Shown here in pieces: positions 1 through 5,254 of a DNA stretch of 5,640 nt. The notes beneath the pieces were generated by a model that had not been told where the DNA came from, did not search any database, and saw only the letters and a list, made by a program, of their open reading frames with translations. The position numbers and the translations under genes were made by a program. How positions within the stretch are numbered: position 1 is the first letter of the stretch; the number at the start of each line of letters is the position of its first letter. The DNA is from Gemmatimonadota bacterium (GTDB lineage: Bacteria; Latescibacterota; UBA2968; UBA8231): positions 1 to 5,640 of the forward strand of contig JAPOZF010000139.1 of NCBI GenBank assembly GCA_026706165.1, in the 5' to 3' direction.

Positions 1-1
1 C

Positions 2-877
2 ACCGAAATAAACGAGCTGATGCGGGCCCAGCGGTTCGGCAGCACGGTCAGCGACGCCCACCTCGCCTCGGCCGTCGACATCTCCCTCTACGACCTCAAC
101 GCCAAGGCCCGGGGCGTTCCCGCCTTCCAGCTGATGGGGGGCAAGCTGCGCGACAGGCTGTACTGCTGCTACCCGATCTTCGGCACGCAGGTCGCCGGGG
201 ATTTCGAGGAGTCCGCCGGATTCCTGCAGCGGATCGTCGACCTCGGCCACCACCTGTTCCGCTACTACGCCTCCGGCGACAGCCGGCTCGACGACCGCTT
301 CCTCACCGAAATGAAAAGCCGTTTCGGAGACCGCATCCGCCTGAAGTCGATCGACATGTCGCTGCGTTTCGACGCTTGGGACACGGCCCTGCGCTACGCC
401 GAGGTCCTGCGCCACCACGACCCCTTCCACTTCGAGCATCCGAGCCGCTCGATGCGGGTCAACGCCGGGTTCACCAGGCGCTGGGACCTTCCCGTCAGTC
501 TCCACATCGACACGCTGGAACAGGCGCGGGAAGCAGTGGAGCTGGGTGCCGGCACCGCCTTCAACATCGCCTGCGTCTCTTCCGGCCCCACGTACATCCG
601 GCGCAGCGCCGCGGTCGCCGAGGCGGCCGGGTTCCGCTGCCTGATCGGCACCGACCAGGAATCTACGATCGGCACCGCCGCCCAGGTTGCGGTGGGGATC
701 ACGCTGCCCAACCTCTCGCTGCCGTGCGACCCCATGGGGCCGGTCCTGTACATGGAGTCGCCTGCGAGGGAGCGTATCCGCGCCGAGGCCAGCCACCTCT
801 ACCCATTCGAGGGCCCGGGATGGGGTGTCGAACTCGACGAGGAGAAACTGCGCCGGCTCACCGTGGCCGCGGCATGA
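2..877 (+). CDS. Enolase-superfamily protein (mandelate racemase/muconate lactonizing enzyme type), 5' end cut off
   Basis: The reading frame is open from base 2, so the true start and probably most of the N-terminal capping domain lie left of the window. About 291 residues are visible. Numbering from the Met at base 20, the segment SAVDISLYDLNAKARGVPAF followed by LMGGKLRDRL (residues 18-47) is the classic junction between capping domain and barrel in this superfamily. D112 (SIDMS) and E139 (HFEHP) match the first two Mg ligands. D164 (LHIDT) may be the third, and E214 (DQESTIGTA) matches the conserved Glu near the barrel end. Odd points: the usual Lys-x-Lys of strand 2 appears as R81-Y82-Y83, the strand-6 position reads FNIACVSSG with no Lys, and strand 7 reads LIGTD with no His. 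Known relatives abstract a proton alpha to a carboxylate in dehydratases, racemases or cycloisomerases. With these changes the reaction cannot be assigned. It is the first visible gene of the rightward operon and a distant paralogue of the next gene. Confidence 0.85.
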   Translation, partial: TEINELMRAQRFGSTVSDAHLASAVDISLYDLNAKARGVPAFQLMGGKLRDRLYCCYPIFGTQVAGDFEESAGFLQRIVDLGHHLFRYYASGDSRLDDRFLTEMKSRFGDRIRLKSIDMSLRFDAWDTALRYAEVLRHHDPFHFEHPSRSMRVNAGFTRRWDLPVSLHIDTLEQAREAVELGAGTAFNIACVSSGPTYIRRSAAVAEAAGFRCLIGTDQESTIGTAAQVAVGITLPNLSLPCDPMGPVLYMESPARERIRAEASHLYPFEGPGWGVELDEEKLRRLTVAAA

Positions 878-893
878 CCCGGCCCGCCTGAAG

Positions 894-898
894 AGGAG
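894..898 (+). promoter_or_regulatory. Ribosome binding site AGGAG for the second enolase-superfamily gene
   Basis: AGGAG lies seven bases before the GTG at 906. A GTG at 900-902 is also in frame but would sit almost on top of this site, so it favours 906 as the start and a protein beginning MKIAAVDLYEV, a normal first beta-strand for the family. Confidence 0.6.
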
Positions 899-905
899 AG
901 TGATC

Positions 906-1979
906 GTGAAAATCGCCGCTGTCGATCTGTACGAAGTGCACGTCCCCGACCGGCCCTGGGCATGGTCGGACGAGGAGAACGGCATGCCGGCCCATCGCCG
1001 GGACGGGAACCTGCTGGTCGTCGTGCGCTGCGACGAAGGGGTGGACGGCCTCGGAGAGCTCACCCTGCGCGGAATCGACCGGGCCGCCCTTGCTTCCGCA
1101 GTCGAAGGCTGGATCGGGCTCGATCCTCTCGGGCAGTCCCGGCTGCCCGCCGGGGCCCTGGCGGCGGAGGCGTACGAGTGCGCCGCCCTCGACATCCGCG
1201 GCAAGGTGCTGGGATGCCCGGTCTCCGAGCTGCTCGGCGGCGCCGTCAGGGACCGGGTACCGGTAACCCTTTGCACCGGGTACAAGACCGTCGAGAACAC
1301 CGCCGCGGACGCGGTCTGGGGCTGGGAGCGCGGCTTCCGCACCTACAAGATGAAGTGCATCGTCGGGACGCCCCATCTCAGCGAGCGCATCGACTACGTC
1401 GTCGACCGCGTCGAGGCCATTCACCGCGAGTTGCCGGAGATGGATGTGCGCCCCGACATCCGCCGCCGCCTCGAGGAGGTGTGGGCGGCCGAAGAGATGG
1501 CCAGGCGGCTCGAAGGACACCGCCTCGACTGCCTGGAGTCGCCGATCGTCACCGGCGCTCACGGCGACAGCTTCAGTGAATGGCGGCGCCTGCGGCAGCG
1601 GATCGGCTTTCCGGTCGCCGAGCACACCGGGGCGGACCGGCTGCTGACCATGTGGTCGGCCGAGGCCCTCGATTACGCCATCATCGGGGCGCCGGGGGCC
1701 GTCGAGACCGTGCGGCTGTCGGCCATGGCCGGGCAACTCGGCCTCCCCTGCTGGACGCAGTACGTCGGTTTGGGAATCAACAACGCCCTCGGACTGCATG
1801 TCTGCGCCGCGGGACCGAGCCTGTCGCGGCCCCACGATTTCGTCGGTTTCTGGGCCAAGCAGGACGACTGCGTGCAGGAGGAATTCCCCGTCGTCGACGG
1901 CTCCGTGCAGGTTCCCGACGGCCCCGGGCTCGGGGTGACCCTCGACATGGACGCGGTCGGGCGCTACGCTGCCTCCTGA
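906..1979 (+). CDS. Enolase-superfamily protein (mandelate racemase/muconate lactonizing enzyme type), divergent active site
   Basis: A complete gene of 357 residues, a usual length for the superfamily. It has an N-terminal capping domain (residues 1 to about 115) and then a (beta/alpha)7-beta barrel. The segment CAALDIRGKVLGCPVSELLG (92-111) is the typical domain junction. Lys-Met-Lys at 148-150 matches the strand-2 KxK acid/base motif. Likely Mg ligands are D184 (VRPDI), E211 (CLESP) and E239 (PVAEH). Odd points: where most members have a Glu in an ESGIGTA-like strand 8, this protein has YVGLGINNALGLHVC (286-300) with Gly instead of Glu. The strand-6 Lys is not seen either (YAIIGAPGAVETV). 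The likely role is dehydration or epimerisation of a sugar acid, but this is a family-level guess. The gene lies 28 bases after the previous one and 98 bases before the nitrilase-family gene, all on one strand. GTG at 906 is chosen for its Shine-Dalgarno; GTG at 900 would add two residues. Confidence 0.85.
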   Translation: MKIAAVDLYEVHVPDRPWAWSDEENGMPAHRRDGNLLVVVRCDEGVDGLGELTLRGIDRAALASAVEGWIGLDPLGQSRLPAGALAAEAYECAALDIRGKVLGCPVSELLGGAVRDRVPVTLCTGYKTVENTAADAVWGWERGFRTYKMKCIVGTPHLSERIDYVVDRVEAIHRELPEMDVRPDIRRRLEEVWAAEEMARRLEGHRLDCLESPIVTGAHGDSFSEWRRLRQRIGFPVAEHTGADRLLTMWSAEALDYAIIGAPGAVETVRLSAMAGQLGLPCWTQYVGLGINNALGLHVCAAGPSLSRPHDFVGFWAKQDDCVQEEFPVVDGSVQVPDGPGLGVTLDMDAVGRYAAS

Positions 1980-2023
1980 CCGCTGGCGCCGACCGCGTTC
2001 GGTATGCCATCTTTCCCCAATGC

Positions 2024-2059
2024 CGGCCGGCAAGAGGGCTGTTTTCCCGCTGCCGGCCG
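2024..2059 (+). other. Inverted repeat in the leader of the nitrilase-family gene
   Basis: CGGCCGGCA (2024-2032) is perfectly complementary to TGCCGGCCG (2051-2059), giving a nine-base-pair GC-rich stem with an 18-base loop. GGG (2036-2038) and CCC (2046-2048) could pair inside the loop. The left arm is also part of a 12-base palindrome, TGCCGGCCGGCA (2021-2032). The structure ends seven bases before the Shine-Dalgarno. No T-run follows, so it is not a standard terminator. It could be an RNA stabiliser, a weak attenuation element, an operator, or chance in GC-rich DNA. Confidence 0.35.
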
Positions 2060-2065
2060 AACCTC

Positions 2066-2073
2066 GAGGAGGG
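2066..2073 (+). promoter_or_regulatory. Strong ribosome binding site GAGGAGGG for the nitrilase-family gene
   Basis: GAGGAGGG lies four bases before the ATG at 2078. The frame is open far upstream (from about 1580), but that stretch overlaps the preceding gene in another frame. This site marks the true start. Confidence 0.8.
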
Positions 2074-2077
2074 TTCC

Positions 2078-2974
2078 ATGTTTCAGGAAGTGACCGCGGC
2101 CGCCATTTCGTTCGTTCCCGAGAAATTCGGCCTGCAGAAGAACGCGGACCGGCTGGAGGAGATGTTCCGCAAGGCCGCGGCCGGCGGCGCCCAACTCGCC
2201 GTAGCCCCGGAAGGGGTCCTCGAAGGGTACGTCGTCACCCCGATCATTTCCGGGGAGCAGCCGGCGGAACGGATGAAGGAGGTGGCCCTCACCATGCGCA
2301 GCCCTGTGATCGGCCGCTTTCGCGAGCTGGCGCGGGAGCTGGAGATCTGCCTGGCCTTCGGGCTCGCCGAGCGCATCGGCAGGCAGGTGTTCAACTGCGC
2401 GGTGTTCATGGACCAGACGGGCCGCATCCGCGGCAGGTATCACAAGATGCAGCTCGCCGAGGGCTCCCACCGGTCCTGGTGGTTCAACCGCCTCGGCAAG
2501 AAGAGCCGCGCCTGCAACACCCCTTTCGGGCGCTGCGGGTTCCTGATCTGCAACGACCGCTGGAACCCCGACATCGCCCGCATTCCCGTCCTCGACGGGG
2601 CGCAGTACCTGCTGATCCCCTCCTTCGGCCCGCGCTCGAAGGAACAGGACAAGGCGGTGCTGGCGCGGGCGCGCGAGAACGGCGTGCCGATCGTCGAGGC
2701 GAACGTCGGCGTGACCCTCATCGTCAGCAAGGGAGAAATCGTCAGCCTGTCGCGGCGGGAAACTGCGGTGACCTTCGGGACGATCGAGGTTCCCGCGGCG
2801 GCCTCACCGGGCAACCGCGACCGCTGCGAACGCGCCTTCCTGCGCTGGCGCAAGTCGGAGATGCCCCGGCGCCACGCCAGCTACATGGAGCGGATCAGGA
2901 GCGGCAAAAGAGACGAGGACCCCAAGCACCTGAAGCTGCGCCACGACCCCAAGGGGATGATCATCGGCGGCTGA
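2078..2974 (+). CDS. Carbon-nitrogen hydrolase, nitrilase superfamily
   Basis: A complete protein of 298 residues with a single nitrilase/amidase fold. The catalytic triad is intact: E45 in AVAPEGVLEG, K123 in RYHKMQLAEG, and nucleophile C158 in LICNDRWNPD, which matches the family pattern C-x-D-x-x-x-P-(D/E). E128 may be the accessory Glu after the Lys. Members hydrolyse non-peptide C-N bonds (amides, nitriles, N-carbamoyl groups, ureido compounds) through a Cys thioester in the cytoplasm. There is no signal peptide. A basic C-terminal stretch (about 245-298, rich in Arg and Lys) extends past the core fold and may act in oligomer contacts. It follows the two enolase-superfamily genes on the same strand with its own strong ribosome binding site, so it probably belongs to the same pathway. 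An amide, carbamoyl or related derivative of a sugar acid is a possible substrate, but the specificity is unknown. Confidence 0.88.
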   Translation: MFQEVTAAAISFVPEKFGLQKNADRLEEMFRKAAAGGAQLAVAPEGVLEGYVVTPIISGEQPAERMKEVALTMRSPVIGRFRELARELEICLAFGLAERIGRQVFNCAVFMDQTGRIRGRYHKMQLAEGSHRSWWFNRLGKKSRACNTPFGRCGFLICNDRWNPDIARIPVLDGAQYLLIPSFGPRSKEQDKAVLARARENGVPIVEANVGVTLIVSKGEIVSLSRRETAVTFGTIEVPAAASPGNRDRCERAFLRWRKSEMPRRHASYMERIRSGKRDEDPKHLKLRHDPKGMIIGG

Positions 2975-2975
2975 A

Positions 2976-2996
2976 ATCCAGGCGCCGAACCTGGAT
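2976..2996 (+). terminator. Weak hairpin just after the nitrilase-family stop codon
   Basis: A perfect seven-base-pair stem with a seven-base loop begins two bases after the stop codon. No T-tract follows (the next bases are CACGGCATCGGG), so it is not a textbook intrinsic terminator. It may protect the 3' end of the transcript or take part in Rho-dependent ending. Confidence 0.3.
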
Positions 2997-3041
2997 CACG
3001 GCATCGGGTTTGTTGAGACGCCGGCCTGCGGTCGAGTGAGG

Positions 3042-3065
3042 CAGGGCCCGGCCCCGACGGGCCTG
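3042..3065. terminator. GC-rich hairpin between convergent genes
   Basis: CAGG-G-CCCG pairs with CGGGCCTG across a seven-base loop: eight base pairs with one bulged G. An inverted repeat works on both strands, and its position between two converging genes suits a shared 3' end. Neither strand has a T-run after it, so termination is only suggested. Confidence 0.3.
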
Positions 3066-3105
3066 CACCCCGTGGACTCCCGGGATCAGGCAGGCAGGGC
3101 AGGCT

Positions 3106-3942
3106 TCAGCGCTCGATGCCCGCCTCGCGAAAGGCGGCGTCCAGGGTGTCGTAGGTCATGGCCGCGGCGGCAAGCGGATCGTAACCCGGGCGCCGCTGCA
3201 CCTGCATGCTGATCTCCGCGGTGATGTACCCCTCGTACCCCGCCTTCCGCATTTCCCTCAGGTACCCGACGTAGTCGAACTCCCCCTCCCCGGGAATCAG
3301 AAAGTCGGACCGGGGAATCCGGCCGCGCTCGTCCTTGACGTGGGTGTGGACCGAAAGCGGCGCCAGCAAAGGAACCGTCCGCTCCACCGGCAGGCCCTGA
3401 ATGTTGAAGTGGCTGATGTCGAAGTTGAGCCGGAGGAAGGGGCTGGCCGCCGCCTCGAGCAGCCAGACGCACTCCTCCGGGTCGCGCAGGCCGTCCCCGG
3501 AATGGGGCTCGATCGCCAACACCACCCCGCGGGCGGCGCAGTACTCGGTCAGCCTGCAGGTGCGCTCGACAATCAGATCCCGCTGCTGTTCGAAGCTGTC
3601 GATGCTGCTGCCGAGGGTGGTGTTCAGCGCCGGCGGTCCATCCGGGCCGGCGAAATCGACGCAGAGGTCGGCGGCCTTGGTCAGGCGCCGCCAGTTCTCG
3701 GCGTGGGCGTCCCCCGCGGCCAGCAGGGATGCGTGCCCGGCCACCGCCGGCATCTCCACCCCGCAGTCGTCGTAGAGCCTGCGGATGCGCAGCCGCTCGG
3801 CGGCGCCGAGGGTGTCGAGTTCGGTCGAGTACGGCGGAATCACGGTGATCTCGACCCCCTGAAAGCCGAGGGCGGCCAGCTCCCGGACCGAGGTGTCGAT
3901 CGGCAGGTCGGGCATGGCCCAGGTGGAGAAACCGAGCTTCAC
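3106..3942 (-). CDS. Sugar isomerase/epimerase, xylose-isomerase-like TIM barrel
   Basis: A complete protein of 278 residues, normal for this family (AP-endonuclease-2 fold, related to IolE, IolI, hydroxypyruvate isomerase and D-tagatose 3-epimerase). It opens with MKLGFSTWAMPD, the first barrel strand, and LAALGFQGVEI (22-32) is the second. The expected metal tetrad is present: E145 (LAIEPH), D175 (NFDISH), H201 (HTHVKD) and E243 (ITAEIS). H178, three residues after D175, matches the substrate-binding His of ketose 3-epimerases. The likely reaction is a metal-dependent isomerisation or epimerisation of a keto sugar or inosose-like compound. The gene is 58 bases downstream of the oxidoreductase gene on the same strand, a pairing common in inositol and sugar catabolic operons. 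The GTG at 3942-3940 is chosen because the fold begins there. Its own Shine-Dalgarno (GGGAG, 3950-3946) is only three bases away, tighter than usual, and a coupled mini-ORF may help initiation. Confidence 0.87.
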   Translation of the reverse strand: MKLGFSTWAMPDLPIDTSVRELAALGFQGVEITVIPPYSTELDTLGAAERLRIRRLYDDCGVEMPAVAGHASLLAAGDAHAENWRRLTKAADLCVDFAGPDGPPALNTTLGSSIDSFEQQRDLIVERTCRLTEYCAARGVVLAIEPHSGDGLRDPEECVWLLEAAASPFLRLNFDISHFNIQGLPVERTVPLLAPLSVHTHVKDERGRIPRSDFLIPGEGEFDYVGYLREMRKAGYEGYITAEISMQVQRRPGYDPLAAAAMTYDTLDAAFREAGIER

Positions 3943-3968
3943 CGGCTCCCTGCTTTCCCGGGGGGCAT
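3939..3968 (-). CDS. Possible nine-codon leader ORF overlapping the isomerase start (GTGA)
   Basis: On the minus strand an ATG at 3968-3966 is preceded by GGAGGAG (3981-3975) with ideal six-base spacing. It encodes MPPGKAGSR and stops at 3941-3939, where the TGA shares bases with the isomerase GTG (GTGA). This is the layout of translational coupling: ribosomes ending the short ORF would restart on the isomerase gene, whose own binding site is badly spaced. The mini-ORF is not in frame with the isomerase, so it is not an N-terminal extension. It may be chance, because purine-rich runs are common here. Confidence 0.3.
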   Translation of the reverse strand: MPPGKAGSR

Positions 3969-4000
3969 CCCGGTCTCCTCCGGTGCCTTGCCGCCCATCT

Positions 4001-5179
4001 TCAGGAGGCTTGCGAATCGTGCCACGACATCGCCTCGCCGCGCACGATGCCGGAGCGCACCTCCGAGTACCCGGGCCATTCGACCGGCAGATCGCCGTTT
4101 TCGATCATGTGGGCAAGCGGGTTGAGCTTGGTCCTGAGGGGCATGCGGATGCGCTGCCGCTTCCGCGCCGATTCGAACAGGGCCATCATCACTTCCTGAA
4201 CGGCGCGGCCGTGCTCGCCGCCGCTGATCGGGTCGTCGATGCGGCCCTCCACCCAGTCGATCGCCTCCTGGCACTGGTGCGCCCAGGAGTCGTGAAAAGG
4301 CGCTTCGATTTCCTTCCAGCCGCCGGTCGAGGCATTGAGGTAGCGGCCGGTTCCGAACTCGGCGTTGTAGCGGGCCGAAGGTCCTTCCGGCGAGTACATC
4401 CCCTCGTCGGAAGGGATCTCGCTGTCCGGTTTGCGTCCGATCGAGAGCTCCATGATCCCTTCGGAGCCCAGCACCCGGCAGCCCTGACCGAGGTCGCCGG
4501 TGGCGATATCCCCGCCCGAGATCAGCAGCGTCGCCCCGTTGCTGCACCCGGCCATCCCGAGGGTGGAGTCCTCCGCCGGCAGGCCCCGTTCGTAGGTGTC
4601 GGCGGTGCGCTCGGTCGTACCGACGACCCACTCGACCCGCGGGTCTCCCATCAGAAACAGGCCGAGGCGGATGTTGTGGGAGTTGGTGTTGAGCATGTTG
4701 CCCCCGCACTCGAGCTCGATGCGCCTGATCTCTCCGACCACCCCCTCGGCGAGGAGATCGCGGGCCTTGAGCCAGACAGCGTGGTGAGGGCGCTGGAAGG
4801 CGATGACGAGCTTGACGAAGTTGCGCCTGCAGGCCATCAGCATGCGGTCGGCCTCCCCGAGGTCGCTGGCCATCGGTTTCTGGCAGAGGATCGCCTTCGG
4901 GCGCCGCGCCGCCGCGGCAATGACCATCTCGGCGTGCTGCTGGTGCCAGGAGCAGACATCGACGAAGTCCGGCCTCTCCTTGTCGAGCATCTCGCGGTAG
5001 TCGGAGTAGCGGTGCTCCCCGCCGACGCCGAAGAAGTCCCCGAACTCCCGCAGGGCGTCCGGGTTGGTGTCGGCAAGGGCGCCGATCTCGACAGGCCGCC
5101 CGGGTACCCCGAGCCAGCCGCGGGTGTGGACGCGGCCGATGACGCCGCAGGCGATGATGGCGGTGCGGTACTTTGCCAT
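4001..5179 (-). CDS. Gfo/Idh/MocA-family NAD(P)-dependent oxidoreductase
   Basis: A complete protein of 392 residues. An N-terminal Rossmann domain (about 1-125) is followed by an alpha/beta domain with the open beta-sheet typical of the family. The nucleotide-binding turn is ACGVIG (10-15), with Ala for the usual first Gly. D37 (ALADTN) ends strand 2 and suggests NAD preference. The lysine motif is CQKPMA (99-104), with K101 retained but Gln for the usual Glu of EKP. GGNMLNTNSHNI (159-170) corresponds to the D-x-x-x-H region: H168 is kept, while N164 stands where Asp is usual. Members oxidise or reduce hydroxyls of sugars, inositols or sugar acids. There is no signal peptide, so it should act in the cytoplasm, unlike the exported Tat-dependent members. 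It lies upstream of the isomerase gene in the same orientation, a common partnership. The ATG at 5179 fits the family start; only a weak GGA precedes it (about nine bases away). Confidence 0.9.
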   Translation of the reverse strand: MAKYRTAIIACGVIGRVHTRGWLGVPGRPVEIGALADTNPDALREFGDFFGVGGEHRYSDYREMLDKERPDFVDVCSWHQQHAEMVIAAAARRPKAILCQKPMASDLGEADRMLMACRRNFVKLVIAFQRPHHAVWLKARDLLAEGVVGEIRRIELECGGNMLNTNSHNIRLGLFLMGDPRVEWVVGTTERTADTYERGLPAEDSTLGMAGCSNGATLLISGGDIATGDLGQGCRVLGSEGIMELSIGRKPDSEIPSDEGMYSPEGPSARYNAEFGTGRYLNASTGGWKEIEAPFHDSWAHQCQEAIDWVEGRIDDPISGGEHGRAVQEVMMALFESARKRQRIRMPLRTKLNPLAHMIENGDLPVEWPGYSEVRSGIVRGEAMSWHDSQAS

Positions 5180-5254
5180 GAACGGTTTTCCAAAGGTTGT
5201 GGGGTTGGATGGGATGCGGTCGGAAGCCGGAAAAAGCGAAACCGGCAGGCGGCG
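5180..5254 (-). other. Short gap between the HD gene and the oxidoreductase gene
   Basis: These 75 bases separate two leftward genes. GCCGG and CCGGC (5226-5230 and 5242-5246) can form a five-base-pair stem whose 11-base loop contains a T-rich run on the minus strand. It is too short and wrongly arranged for a convincing terminator. A promoter for the oxidoreductase/isomerase pair could sit here, but I see no clear -35/-10 pair. Confidence 0.3.

Larger units (their letters stand above)
2975..3105. other. Convergent intergenic spacer with two short inverted repeats
   Basis: This 131-base spacer separates the stop of the rightward nitrilase-family gene from the stop of the leftward isomerase gene. 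It holds ATCCAGG/CCTGGAT (2976-2982 with 2990-2996) and a stronger CAGGGCCCG/CGGGCCTG pair (3042-3065). A small AGGC-rich repetitive run occurs near 3089-3105, just past the isomerase stop. I see no open reading frame with a ribosome binding site in it. Confidence 0.6.

Noticed and set aside
874..891. Five-codon ORF overlapping the first gene's stop (ATGA) ahead of the second enolase-superfamily gene
   Set aside because: There is no Shine-Dalgarno before its ATG, and the following gene has its own well-spaced AGGAG, so coupling is not needed. Probably chance.
858..2033. A 391-codon open frame on the minus strand opposite the second enolase-superfamily gene
   Set aside because: It is a GC-driven shadow. 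The plus-strand product has clear family motifs and a ribosome binding site, while this one has none.
1580..2077. In-frame upstream extension of the nitrilase-family gene
   Set aside because: The extension overlaps the preceding gene in another frame, is Arg-rich and lacks domain features. The GAGGAGGG before ATG 2078 and the normal nitrilase N-terminus fix the start.
3088..3105. Run of AGGC-like units as a tandem repeat
   Set aside because: Too short and imperfect to be called a repeat element; it fits the base composition of the spacer.
3340..4125. A 261-codon open frame on the plus strand opposite the isomerase gene
   Set aside because: It is antisense to a gene with clear family motifs. 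Its translation is low-complexity and rich in Arg, Gly and Pro, as expected from the alternative frame of GC-rich coding DNA, and it has no recognisable domain.
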